Position numbers and translations under genes: made by a program | Shown here: positions 35,322 through 43,909 of the stretch, piece after piece | Layout of the letters: each line of letters opens with the position of its first letter | Numbering within the stretch: the first letter of the stretch is position 1 | Notes under the pieces: generated by a model | What the model was told of the DNA's origin: nothing | The model's database searches: none | What the model saw: only the letters and a program-made list of their open reading frames with translations | Assembly: GCF_001648555.1 (NCBI RefSeq) | Contig: NZ_LQXM01000023.1 | Span: 61,001-125,000, forward strand | Origin: Rossellomorea aquimaris TF-12 | GTDB taxonomy: Bacteria > Bacillota > Bacilli > Bacillales > Bacillaceae_B | DNA length: 64,000 bases | Direction of reading: 5' to 3'

Positions 35322-36296
35322 TTATTTAAATTTAAACTGCTCTTTCCAATCCTTAATATTTTCACTCAATATTTTAACTTCTGTTTTAATATTAGAATTT
35401 ATCATTTTCTCCAGGTCCTTCTCCAAATCCTCCCTTTCTATTGTGTTAAGATTATACGATAGACTCATTCCTGATGCTCTTTCATCAATAGAGATAATTA
35501 TGGATCTTTTTTTATGGCGCATTGCATATATACCACCATGAAGTCTAGTTCCAACATAGTCTATATTCATTTGAAGTACTTGTTCATAATCCTCAATAGT
35601 TGGTGGTACAATATTTATTTTTTGTGTATTATTAAGTGTTTTCAAGTAATTTAAGTCATCTGCATCTTGAATCCAAAAATATATATTTTCATAGTTCTTC
35701 TGTAAGGTATCAATTAGGAATTGATCTTTTACAATATTTTTTGAATGATGAGTAAGCGTAAAAACAACTGAATTAGATTTGTATTTTGGAATAGCTTCAC
35801 AAAACTCGGGTGTTAAATTCCACAAACTGGCGCAACCTGTGTTAATTGCCTTAAAGCCCATACTCTCGAGAATATTTTTGGTTCGTTCATCTCTAACACT
35901 GTGGATAATATTATTTGATAAAACTTTTTTATATAACATTTTAGTATATGCATTTACTTTATTTCCTTTTCCAGCTCCAACTCCAACCAAAATACTTCCC
36001 TTTAATGGACCATAATTAAATATATTAATATTCCATTGAGGAAAATGAGTGAACATATCCATTGTTAGTAGATTTGAACCACCTACAAATTTGTACTTTG
36101 CATTACTATATATTTTTACTCTGTGAGAATTTCTTACTACTTGATACCAATGAAATGGTGAAATATGCGTTGGTAAAGTTAATACATATGCATCCTTGGT
36201 GATTTCTGCAAGATGGTATCTTACACATTTCATAATTATGTCATCACCTTTGTTAAGTGATCCCACTGAGGTGTCTAAAACTAAAACATTTTCCAT
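35322..36296 (-). CDS. Polysaccharide pyruvyl transferase family protein
   Basis: A 324-residue enzyme of the CsaB/WcaK/EpsO family, which transfers pyruvate from phosphoenolpyruvate to sugar hydroxyls, adding negative charge to EPS. It begins ENVLVLDTSVGSLNKGDDIIM and has the family's GTRLHGGIYAM near residue 250 and GVGAGKG in the middle. The ATG at 36296 has AGGAGG 9 nt upstream; a start 21 nt earlier would lie before the ribosome binding site. Confidence 0.85.
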   Translation of the reverse strand: MENVLVLDTSVGSLNKGDDIIMKCVRYHLAEITKDAYVLTLPTHISPFHWYQVVRNSHRVKIYSNAKYKFVGGSNLLTMDMFTHFPQWNINIFNYGPLKGSILVGVGAGKGNKVNAYTKMLYKKVLSNNIIHSVRDERTKNILESMGFKAINTGCASLWNLTPEFCEAIPKYKSNSVVFTLTHHSKNIVKDQFLIDTLQKNYENIYFWIQDADDLNYLKTLNNTQKINIVPPTIEDYEQVLQMNIDYVGTRLHGGIYAMRHKKRSIIISIDERASGMSLSYNLNTIEREDLEKDLEKMINSNIKTEVKILSENIKDWKEQFKFK

Positions 36297-36375
36297 TAAA
36301 AATAACCTCCTGATCATTGTATAAATATGTAATACTCACTAATGAATTAGTTATGTTACTAATCCATTTAACCTC

Positions 36376-37569
36376 TTAATACCTTTTCTCATACACTAAT
36401 TCGTAAAGTTTGTTAAGTTCAAAAGTATTGTTGTAGTTTATTAGTTTGCAATTCTTTTCTAATGCCTCCCTTAGTTGATGATTTTTATACAAATTTTCAA
36501 TTCCGTCAGCTAAACCACTACTACTTAATTTACATATAACTCCATTTATTCCGTTTTCGACTTGACTTGTAGCTGTTGGATAATTAGTAATTAATACCGG
36601 TTTATTTAATATCTGTGCCTCTCCAACTGTTACAGCCTTCCCTTCATATCGAGAGGGTTGAACATATAAGTCTGCGGACTTCATATATGGATAAGGGTTT
36701 ACTTTTTTTCCTAATAATATAAAAGAATCTTCAAGGTTGTTCTCTTTTATCAATATTCTTAAATTACTTTCCTCCCCACCGTAGCCGACGATATACCATA
36801 CAATGTTATTAAATCCTTTATCCTTAAGGATTTTCATTGCTTTTACGGCCATATCAATCCCTTTAGCATGAGACAATCTTGCTACTGAAATAACCTTAAA
36901 TCTATTATCTTTATCCATTGGATTATCAATTTCTGCAACTGATAAGGTTTTAACAACGTCAGGAGCTGTTATATTTTCAATCACCAATACTTTATCGCTT
37001 AAAGAAGGATATTTTAGTAAAAAAGTTTTTTTACATTGCTCTGAAACCGCAATAATGTAGTTGAATTCATTCCACATTTCTACATCTACTTTTACATCAG
37101 TATCTACTGTTGAAAAATCAGTATGTATCCATGCTATCTTTGTTTTAGCCTCTACTTTTTTCGCTACAAAGTAATGTGGCCATAAATAACTAATAGCAAC
37201 ATCATATTGTTTTTTCATTTTAGGAAGTAAGGGTACAGAATACTTCCACATATACTGCATTTGTTTGTAGCCATTCTCAGACGAGTGTTGAAAATTCGCT
37301 TTATATTTTGCTAGTAATCTAGTCAAACCAAATGGAAGTTTACCTTCTTTGAGCAATTTACTAATTGGCATCCTAAATGTCTTATATTCAGCAACCTCTG
37401 GGAGCAAATTAGGTTTATTCGGTAGTAAATTCATGAAATCACCCGTATGACTGTACAGCATAAGATCAACATCATGCCTAACATAATCAAAATTTTCAAG
37501 CATACTAATAAGACTTCTCTCTACTCCTCCCACTTCTAAATCAAAGGAAGCGATCAATACTTTTTTCAT
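36376..37569 (-). CDS. Glycosyltransferase family 4 (EPS)
   Basis: A 397-residue GT-B enzyme. The N-terminus LIASFDLEVGGVERSLISML is the acceptor-side Gly loop, and FKVISVARLSHAKGIDMAVKAM, PYPYMKSADLYVQPSRYEGKAVTVGEAQ form the donor-binding site with the E-x7-E pattern. Donor and acceptor are unknown. It overlaps the end of the preceding GT4 gene by 29 nt, so the two are tightly coupled. Confidence 0.87.
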   Translation of the reverse strand: MKKVLIASFDLEVGGVERSLISMLENFDYVRHDVDLMLYSHTGDFMNLLPNKPNLLPEVAEYKTFRMPISKLLKEGKLPFGLTRLLAKYKANFQHSSENGYKQMQYMWKYSVPLLPKMKKQYDVAISYLWPHYFVAKKVEAKTKIAWIHTDFSTVDTDVKVDVEMWNEFNYIIAVSEQCKKTFLLKYPSLSDKVLVIENITAPDVVKTLSVAEIDNPMDKDNRFKVISVARLSHAKGIDMAVKAMKILKDKGFNNIVWYIVGYGGEESNLRILIKENNLEDSFILLGKKVNPYPYMKSADLYVQPSRYEGKAVTVGEAQILNKPVLITNYPTATSQVENGINGVICKLSSSGLADGIENLYKNHQLREALEKNCKLINYNNTFELNKLYELVYEKRY

Positions 37570-38695
37570 ATTCTTCCCCGCTTTTCAGTTGATATATATT
37601 CAATAATTTCATTTTTCCTACTTCAGGAGAAAATCCTCTCTGTTCAAAGCTTTCAATTATTTTTTTAGAATTCTTCTCTCTTTTTCCCACTTTATTTAAG
37701 ATTTCTTCAGCCCATTTATTAGGTCCTTCCTTCAAGTACAAGGTGGATACTAGATTGAGCTGCAAATCTGCTTCTGGCTGGATTGCTTCGGATACAACAC
37801 ATGGAATTCCGGTTGCTTGTGCTTCTAATAGTACAAGCCCTAGACCTTCATATATGGAAGGGAAAACAAAGACGTCCAGACTGTGAAGCACAGTTTCTAT
37901 ATCTTCTCTAATTCCAACAAGTCGAACGTTGTTAATTATTCCTTCGATTTCTACTCTTTTTTCAATGTGTTCCTTTAAGTCTCCGTCCCCTACAAGTAAA
38001 AGCTTAATGGATGCGTCTTTCTTGACTATACACTTCAAGATATTAATTAAGAAGTCATGATTTTTCGCTTCAATGAATCTACCAATATGACCAATAACAA
38101 CTGAGTTACCTAGACCTGTTTCCACTTTAAATTCATTAATTTTTCTATTAGGTGTGTCAATGAACTTCGAATAATCTATTACATTCGGAAAATATGAATA
38201 ATGAGAATGAAGAACACCTTTTTTCCCATATAAATACCTACCGGCTTCTTTACTACAAGCCAACAGATGAGTTGAAAAACTTTTTATAATATAACTCATG
38301 AGCTTTATATATATTTTTCTAATTAATTTTTCACTTTTATCATATGTTGTATGGGCATGAGAGACTCTTATTTTCACTCCAGCTAACCATGCAGCAAAGG
38401 TAGCAATACCACAATGAAATAGAGTATGAGCATGAACCGCTTGATAAGGACCAAATTTTTTAATAGCTAGATAAAGCTCTTTAACTGATTGTGTGTTAGA
38501 CAGTTTAATGATTCTTCCACCTAAGCTCTTAATCTCTTCATCATAGTGAGCTTCTTCTTGATTGTATGAGATAAAATCAAATTGAATTTCTTTATGGTTT
38601 ATATTTCTATATAAATTCATTAGCATCGTTTCTGTACCTGCTCGATTCATTGCCCCAACAACATGAAGAATTCTTTTAGGCTGGATCGAGGTCAT
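37541..38695 (-). CDS. Glycosyltransferase family 4 (EpsF-like)
   Basis: A 384-residue GT-B enzyme. It starts with ILHVVGAMNRAGTETMLMNLYRNI and has VIGHIGRFIEAKNHDFLINIL and FVFPSIYEGLGLVLLEAQATG as donor-site motifs. The opening is very close to that of the second EpsF-like gene at 44797-45912, so the two are probably paralogues of one operon. Located directly after the SinR-like gene, 18 nt away. Confidence 0.87.
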   Translation of the reverse strand: MTSIQPKRILHVVGAMNRAGTETMLMNLYRNINHKEIQFDFISYNQEEAHYDEEIKSLGGRIIKLSNTQSVKELYLAIKKFGPYQAVHAHTLFHCGIATFAAWLAGVKIRVSHAHTTYDKSEKLIRKIYIKLMSYIIKSFSTHLLACSKEAGRYLYGKKGVLHSHYSYFPNVIDYSKFIDTPNRKINEFKVETGLGNSVVIGHIGRFIEAKNHDFLINILKCIVKKDASIKLLLVGDGDLKEHIEKRVEIEGIINNVRLVGIREDIETVLHSLDVFVFPSIYEGLGLVLLEAQATGIPCVVSEAIQPEADLQLNLVSTLYLKEGPNKWAEEILNKVGKREKNSKKIIESFEQRGFSPEVGKMKLLNIYQLKSGEEYEKSIDRFL

Positions 38696-38713
38696 TTATA
38701 TAACCTCCTCTCA

Positions 38714-39061
38714 TTATTTTCCCTCCACCTTACCTTGCTGCCACTTAATAAACTCAATCACCGTCTTATATTCCTTTAATTGTTCCTTTTCAATTCCCGA
38801 CTCTTTCAAATCATGAATAAAGTCAATCCATTCTCCTTCGAGGAGATTATGATTCTCTTCAGTATTTTCTGCTTGAAGAATAGTTTTTAAGTCTACATCT
38901 AAAACTGTGGCGATTTTCCCAATCACTTGAATTGAGGGATTTTGATTTAAGTTCCGTTCTAAATTACTGAGATAGGACTTCGATACGTTTGAACGATGCG
39001 CTAATTCAGACAGTGTCAGGCCTCTTCTTTTTCTAATTTCACTTATATTAGTCCCTATCAT
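38714..39061 (-). CDS. SinR-type transcriptional regulator inside the EPS operon
   Basis: A 115-residue SinR/SlrR homologue. The helix-turn-helix reads LTLSELAHRSNVSKSYLSNLERNLNQNPSIQ across residues 15-45, matching B. subtilis SinR at nearly every contact position (SELA, KSYLS, ERN, NPSIQ). The C-terminal Sin domain EWIDFIHDLKESGIEKEQLKEY...FIKWQQ is the part that forms SinR dimers and binds SinI. SinR represses EPS and matrix operons at GTTCTYT sites. Here the gene lies between the aminotransferase and a glycosyltransferase of the EPS operon, so it may feed back on its own operon. No SinI is visible in the window. Confidence 0.9.
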   Translation of the reverse strand: MIGTNISEIRKRRGLTLSELAHRSNVSKSYLSNLERNLNQNPSIQVIGKIATVLDVDLKTILQAENTEENHNLLEGEWIDFIHDLKESGIEKEQLKEYKTVIEFIKWQQGKVEGK

Positions 39062-39084
39062 TCTATTAACCCCATTTTTTAACT

Positions 39085-40254
39085 TTATATAATTTCTTGT
39101 GTAACTAACACACCCTCTAACGATTCTCTTAAGCTCTCAATCACTCTTGTCTGTTCTTCTGTTGTTAGGCTTGATCCAGACGGTAAACAAACACCTGTTA
39201 GGAATAATTCTTTTGCCACGTCCTCTTTTTCTCCATGGGAGTAATAAGCTGCATCCTTAAATAAAGGCTGCATATGTAGAGGTTTCCAGACAGGACGTGC
39301 TTCAATGTTTTCCTTGTCTAATGCTTCAATTAAGTTAAAAGAGGAAATTCCCGTTTCGTTCTGATTGACCGTTAACGCCGTCAGCCATCGGTTGCTTGTC
39401 GAATTTTCTAATTCAGGCATGAATTCGATTCCTGGAATATGTGATAATGACTTTTTATAACGTTCGAAAATGGCTCTTCTGGCCGTTACTCTCTCCTCAA
39501 TTACTTCTAATTGCGCTCTGCCAATACCAGCCAATATATTACTTAAGCGATAATTGTGACCTACTTGACTATGCTGATAATAAGGAGCTGGATCTCTTGC
39601 TTGAGTAGCTAAAAATCGAGCTTTTTTTAGTGATTCCACATCATTTGATATAAGCATGCCCCCACCTGATGTTGTAATGATTTTATTTCCATTAAAGGAG
39701 AAAATTCCGAATTTACCAAAAGTCCCGCTAGCTTTCCCTTTATACGTTGATCCAAGAGACTCTGCGGCATCTTCAATGATTGGAACATTGTATTGGTTAC
39801 ATAGCGTGAGAAGCTCTTCCATTTTTGCGCTTTGACCGTAAAGGTTTACGATTATGACTGCTTTGGGAAGTTTCCCTTGTAATGCTGCATCTTGAAAAGC
39901 ACGTTGAAGAGCCTGTGGTGACATATTCCAGGATTCACGGTCAGAGTCAATAAAAATCGGCTCTGCTCCTTGATATAGAATGGGATTAGCACTTGCAACA
40001 AAGGTTAAAGTAGAACAAAATACTGTATCTCCTTTAGTCACTCCTAATAAAGAAAGAGCCAAGTGAATCGCTGACGTTCCCGAGTTAAGGGCAACGGCTT
40101 CACTGGCTCCAACATATGAGGCTAATTCTTCTTCAAAGGCATCCACGTTAGGTCCTAACGGTGCAATCCAGTTTGTATCAAATGCCTCTTTTATATACTC
40201 TTGCTCCCTGCCACTCATATGTGGAAGGGAAAGGTAGATTCTTTGGTTCTTCAT
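39085..40254 (-). CDS. DegT/DnrJ/EryC1 aminotransferase (EpsN/PglE-like)
   Basis: A 389-residue PLP-dependent sugar aminotransferase. The motifs are ALNSGTSAIHLALSLLGV, IEDAAESLGSTYKGKASGTFG and the Schiff-base Lys in FSFNGNKIITTSGGGM. With the EpsC-type dehydratase, the EpsM-like acetyltransferase and the EpsL-like sugar transferase in this operon, it should make the 4-amino sugar of UDP-N,N'-diacetylbacillosamine, the presumed first sugar. This pathway assignment rests on the known EpsCNML set of B. subtilis. Confidence 0.9.
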   Translation of the reverse strand: MKNQRIYLSLPHMSGREQEYIKEAFDTNWIAPLGPNVDAFEEELASYVGASEAVALNSGTSAIHLALSLLGVTKGDTVFCSTLTFVASANPILYQGAEPIFIDSDRESWNMSPQALQRAFQDAALQGKLPKAVIIVNLYGQSAKMEELLTLCNQYNVPIIEDAAESLGSTYKGKASGTFGKFGIFSFNGNKIITTSGGGMLISNDVESLKKARFLATQARDPAPYYQHSQVGHNYRLSNILAGIGRAQLEVIEERVTARRAIFERYKKSLSHIPGIEFMPELENSTSNRWLTALTVNQNETGISSFNLIEALDKENIEARPVWKPLHMQPLFKDAAYYSHGEKEDVAKELFLTGVCLPSGSSLTTEEQTRVIESLRESLEGVLVTQEII

Positions 40255-40270
40255 CTAAAAACCACCTTTT

Positions 40271-40921
40271 CTACATAGTCTCTTTCATCACTACTTCAAA
40301 AACCTTTTTGATGATTCTGGCTGGACTTCCTACTGCCTTACTATGGGAAGGGATCGGTTGGATGACCGTTGATCCAGCTCCAATGACTGACCACTCTTGG
40401 ATTTCAAGTCCTGGAATAACTGTTGCTGAAGCTCCTATATGAACTCCTTCTCTTATCGTTACATTTCCTGTTAACGTTGCATTGGGTGAAATATGAGCAT
40501 AGCTTTCAACTGTGTTCTCATGTTCCACTATGGCTCCAGTGTTGATAATACAATGGTCACCTATTATGGAATCTGCATTAATAATCGCTTTTGGCATAAC
40601 AACCGTCCCATTCCCAATTGATGCCGTTCTACTTATCGTGGATGAGGAATCAATTACGGTTAGGAAAGCTTCGTTCGGAAGGTTTAACTCTTTAACGATT
40701 TTTTTCCTGATTGAGTTGTTACCAATAGCTACAACAACTCGGGTGTCTAAATCTAATAAGTTCGAGATAGAGGCGATAGGAGCATAGATAATCCCTTGAA
40801 TCTCTTGCTCTATTTTATATTTGTCATCTAAAATAGCGTAAATTGAATGTTCCCCAGTGATCGTCATCATTTCTTGTATGACCTTGCTGTGACCACCATT
40901 GCCTATTACGATGACTTTCAT
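40271..40921 (-). CDS. Sugar O/N-acetyltransferase (EpsM/PglD-like, left-handed beta helix)
   Basis: A 216-residue acetyltransferase. An N-terminal Rossmann-like part (MKVIVIGNGGHSKVIQEM) is followed by hexapeptide repeats of a left-handed beta helix: ASIGNGTVVMPKAIINADSIIGDHCIINTGAIVEHENTV (seen as repeats of [IV]Gx4), with the catalytic His in VEHENTV. It should acetylate the 4-amino group made by the neighbouring aminotransferase. ATG at 40921 lies two bases after the sugar-transferase stop with GAAAGAAG upstream. Confidence 0.88.
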   Translation of the reverse strand: MKVIVIGNGGHSKVIQEMMTITGEHSIYAILDDKYKIEQEIQGIIYAPIASISNLLDLDTRVVVAIGNNSIRKKIVKELNLPNEAFLTVIDSSSTISRTASIGNGTVVMPKAIINADSIIGDHCIINTGAIVEHENTVESYAHISPNATLTGNVTIREGVHIGASATVIPGLEIQEWSVIGAGSTVIQPIPSHSKAVGSPARIIKKVFEVVMKETM

Positions 40922-40922
40922 A

Positions 40923-41507
40923 TTAGACCACTTCTTTCGAGCCTTTGAACTTTTCTGTTGTCGCATGATTTTGTTGATGAATCCCTTCTTTTTTGATCAC
41001 TTTGATCAAGGTCTTGGCTAGGATTCTTACATCCAGTAGGAAACTCTGATTCTTTACATACCAAACGTCCAATAAGAATTTTCCTTCCCATGAGATCGCA
41101 TTCCTCCCATTTACTTGAGCCCATCCTGTGATTCCAGGTTTCACATTGTGTCTTATTTTTTGTTCAGGGGTGTAGATATTCAAGTATTCCATGAGTAACG
41201 GTCTAGGACCAACTAGACTCATGTCCCCTTTTAATACATTGTATAGTTGAGGGAACTCATCTAGACTGTATTTTCTAAGGAAGCTCCCCACAGAGGTTAA
41301 CCTTTGTTCATCACATTTTTCACCATTTTTCATTGTTCGAAATTTATAAAGTTTAAAAGGTTTCCCGTATAATCCAGGACGCGTTTGTCTGAACAGAATG
41401 GGAGCACCCATCGTTATTTTTACTCCTAGACCAATGGGTACCATAAATGGCATAAGAACTACGAGTAATACCGAAGAAACAGTAATGTCTATGGTTCGCT
41501 TTATCAC
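40923..41507 (-). CDS. Initiating sugar transferase (EpsL-like phosphoglycosyltransferase)
   Basis: A 194-residue monotopic phosphoglycosyltransferase that starts EPS synthesis by moving a phosphosugar to undecaprenyl phosphate. It has one N-terminal hydrophobic hairpin (ITVSSVLLVVLMPFMVPIGL), FRQTRPGLYGKPFKLYKFRTM, and the catalytic Asp-Glu SLDEFPQL, then VGPRPLL and KPGITGWAQVNGRN. Start GTG at 41507 shares a base with the stop of the small gene upstream (TAGTG), and GAGGGTGG precedes it. Confidence 0.92.
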   Translation of the reverse strand: MIKRTIDITVSSVLLVVLMPFMVPIGLGVKITMGAPILFRQTRPGLYGKPFKLYKFRTMKNGEKCDEQRLTSVGSFLRKYSLDEFPQLYNVLKGDMSLVGPRPLLMEYLNIYTPEQKIRHNVKPGITGWAQVNGRNAISWEGKFLLDVWYVKNQSFLLDVRILAKTLIKVIKKEGIHQQNHATTEKFKGSKEVV

Positions 41508-41683
41508 TATAAACCACCCTCTACTCTTCTTTTTTCCTTTAAAGAACAAATGGTAAGGATGCTGTCCTTAATTTCGTTGAGTAGATCTTGTGTATTTAAT
41601 TCTTCTGATCTATTTGTTTTTATATAATCATTCAATAATAAATTTTGCAGATCTTCCTGTGTTAGGTTATCCGATATATTCAT
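41507..41683 (-). CDS. Small protein of unknown function in the EPS operon
   Basis: A 58-residue acidic, helical peptide (MNISDNLTQEDLQNLLLNDY... ending EKRRVEGGL) with no known domain. GAGG lies 9 nt before the ATG at 41683, and its stop overlaps the GTG of the sugar transferase, so it is a translated, coupled gene rather than noise. It sits directly behind the internal terminator at 41712-41743. It does not resemble SinI. Leu spacing suggests an amphipathic helix that could bind another protein. Confidence 0.6.
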   Translation of the reverse strand: MNISDNLTQEDLQNLLLNDYIKTNRSEELNTQDLLNEIKDSILTICSLKEKRRVEGGL

Positions 41684-41711
41684 ATCAACTTTCCTCACTT
41701 GTTTTGAACAT

Positions 41712-41743
41712 AAAAAAAACAGCTGCCATTTGCATGCACCTGT
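41712..41743 (-). terminator. Intrinsic terminator inside the EPS operon, after galE
   Basis: Minus strand ACAGGTGCAT, loop, ATGGCAGCTGT with one mismatch, followed by eight T. It begins 3 nt after the galE stop, and the next gene starts only 30 nt later, leaving no room for a separate promoter. Read-through by EAR-mediated antitermination would be needed for the distal 10 kb. Confidence 0.7.
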
Positions 41744-41745
41744 GC

Positions 41746-42783
41746 TTAGCTTCTTATTAATAACTTCGTTTCTACATTGTATCCATGGGGATTATTTTGT
41801 TGCCATCTCCAGGAATCTTGACACATTTCATCTAGCCCTTTACAAGTAACCCATCCCAATTCTTTTTTTGCTTTAGAGGCATCTGCATAGCATATACCCA
41901 CATCCCCTGGTCTTCTTTCCACAATGGAATATGAAATGGTTTTACCTGATGCTTTCTCGAAAGCGGCTATGACTTCAAGTACACTATATCCCTGACCTGT
42001 TCCTAGGTTATACGATTCAACACCTTTAGAAATGAGCATCTTTTCTAGTGCCTTAACGTGACCTTTGGCTAAATCCACCACATGAATATAATCTCTTACA
42101 CCAGTACCATCGACAGTAGAATAATTATCCCCAAACACCTTAAGGGTTTCTAATTTCCCAACTGCCACCTGAGAGATATAGGGCATAAGATTATTTGGCA
42201 CACCGCTTGGATCTTCTCCAATTCTTCCACTCACATGAGCACCAACTGGATTAAAGTATCTTAGTAAAGCAATACTCCAGTTGTGATCAGATTCATAAAG
42301 GTCTTCTAAAATCCCTTCGATCATCTGCTTCGTTCGACCGTAAGGATTCGTAGCTCCAAGCGGAGTGTTTTCAGAGATCGGTACTGTTTCTGTTGCTCCG
42401 TAAACCGTTGCAGACGAACTGAATACAAGGTTTTTCACCTCAAACTTTTTCATAACCTCACACAGAGTAACTGTACTATTTATATTGTTCTCATAATACT
42501 TAAGTGGAAAATGAACAGATTCACCAACCGCCTTTAAGCCTGCTAAGTGAATCACTGCCTCTATTTTGTTATCTGTAAAAATTTTTTCTAGTCCCTCTCG
42601 ATTTTGTAGGTCTAAGCAATAGGTTTTAAAATATTTTCTCGTGAGTTCTGAAACCCGTTTTAGTGCTTCTGGTTTACTATTTGAAAAATTGTCTACTACT
42701 ATTATTTCATAACCAACATTTAAAAGCTCTATACAAGTGTGGCTGCCGATGTATCCGGCTCCGCCGGTTATTAATACTGCCAT
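41746..42783 (-). CDS. galE: UDP-glucose 4-epimerase
   Basis: A 345-residue extended SDR enzyme that interconverts UDP-glucose and UDP-galactose with bound NAD. It has GGAGYIGSHTCIELL at the N-terminus, SSSATVYG for the catalytic Ser, and YGRTK for Tyr-Lys. PVGAHVSGRIGEDPSGVPNNL is the typical GalE substrate loop. It supplies UDP-Gal (or UDP-GalNAc) to the EPS glycosyltransferases. Located 18 nt after the polymerase gene. Confidence 0.93.
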   Translation of the reverse strand: MAVLITGGAGYIGSHTCIELLNVGYEIIVVDNFSNSKPEALKRVSELTRKYFKTYCLDLQNREGLEKIFTDNKIEAVIHLAGLKAVGESVHFPLKYYENNINSTVTLCEVMKKFEVKNLVFSSSATVYGATETVPISENTPLGATNPYGRTKQMIEGILEDLYESDHNWSIALLRYFNPVGAHVSGRIGEDPSGVPNNLMPYISQVAVGKLETLKVFGDNYSTVDGTGVRDYIHVVDLAKGHVKALEKMLISKGVESYNLGTGQGYSVLEVIAAFEKASGKTISYSIVERRPGDVGICYADASKAKKELGWVTCKGLDEMCQDSWRWQQNNPHGYNVETKLLIRS

Positions 42784-42801
42784 ATGGCACCTCCCAATAT
42801 T

Positions 42802-43872
42802 TTATAAAAACTGACTTCTATACTCAATTCCCAAACTAATTACATGCTCATAATAAAAGTAAAATGTATAGCAAACTAGTATGCAAAAATATATTATTTT
42901 TTCATCCTTTTTTCTAAATAATTTTATTATCCAAGAAATTAGAATAAGCTGATATAACCCGAAATAAATAGAAAATCTTGCAAATATCCAATTCTGTGTA
43001 GAAATTAACATGAAAACAAATCCTATTAGAGCCATGTTGACTATGACATCACTAGCAGGGAATATTTCTTTCAACTTTTCTCTTCCAAGGTAAGCAATCA
43101 GCAACGGGGCAAAAGTAACTGCAACTCTCATGGTACTTGCTCCCCCTTCAGAAAATGTCCTATAGTGTCCATATTGTGTGTCCTCTATCGCTGTAAACAA
43201 TATAGCTGTAAATTTTTCGAAACCAACAACGATAATTAATGCTGCAATAATAACCATTAGAGTTGCCTTTGACCAAGGCTTTCCTTGTACTAGAAAATAG
43301 ATAGGTAATAAAATAAGAGCACTTAAGTGGAATAACGATGCGAAAATCACAATGAGAAAATAAATAATCCAATTCTTTTCTATTAAATATTTCGTTGCGA
43401 TGAAAATGATTGACGCTGCAAGAAATTGTCTGATTCCGTTCATTGAAACTAAAAACATACCACTTGCAATGTACACAAATAGACTCAACTCGATCATTCT
43501 TGAATATTTATATAATGTTATTAATATAAGACCATTTGTTATTAACGCAGCTGTAAAAATAAGTATTTGAGGATCTTGTGAAATATAAGATTTTAATAGT
43601 AATTGAAGTACCCAAAACCCTACATCACTTTTCCCATCTATTAACTCCCAACTAAACTCACCAACATTATAAGCATGCATATAAAAAGGGGTGTCACCAA
43701 TATTTGATCGTAATCCAGAAATAAGCACAAGACACATAAAGGATCCAAACAATAATAACTTGTTCGGTATAATAGCAACAGGCTTATTTAGAACCAAAAC
43801 CGTTGTAGCAGAGTACCTTGCAAAAAACGAAAAGAAAAACACAATAATGAGATTCATCCAAAGTATTGTCAT
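42802..43872 (-). CDS. EpsG-family polysaccharide polymerase
   Basis: A 356-residue protein with about ten transmembrane helices and the EpsG-family pattern SGLRSNIGDTPFYMHAYN near residue 55, like B. subtilis EpsG (Wzy-type). It should join the lipid-linked repeat units outside the membrane. ATG at 43872 is chosen for AAAGGA upstream; an extension would overlap the preceding glycosyltransferase. Confidence 0.85.
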   Translation of the reverse strand: MTILWMNLIIVFFFSFFARYSATTVLVLNKPVAIIPNKLLLFGSFMCLVLISGLRSNIGDTPFYMHAYNVGEFSWELIDGKSDVGFWVLQLLLKSYISQDPQILIFTAALITNGLILITLYKYSRMIELSLFVYIASGMFLVSMNGIRQFLAASIIFIATKYLIEKNWIIYFLIVIFASLFHLSALILLPIYFLVQGKPWSKATLMVIIAALIIVVGFEKFTAILFTAIEDTQYGHYRTFSEGGASTMRVAVTFAPLLIAYLGREKLKEIFPASDVIVNMALIGFVFMLISTQNWIFARFSIYFGLYQLILISWIIKLFRKKDEKIIYFCILVCYTFYFYYEHVISLGIEYRSQFL

Positions 43873-43909
43873 ATAATAAAATCCTTTCAAAAACTTTTGG
43901 AAAGGGACT

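Noticed and set aside
41507..41683. SinI-like antirepressor
   Set aside because: The peptide lacks the SinI pattern matching the SinR dimer domain; only size is similar.
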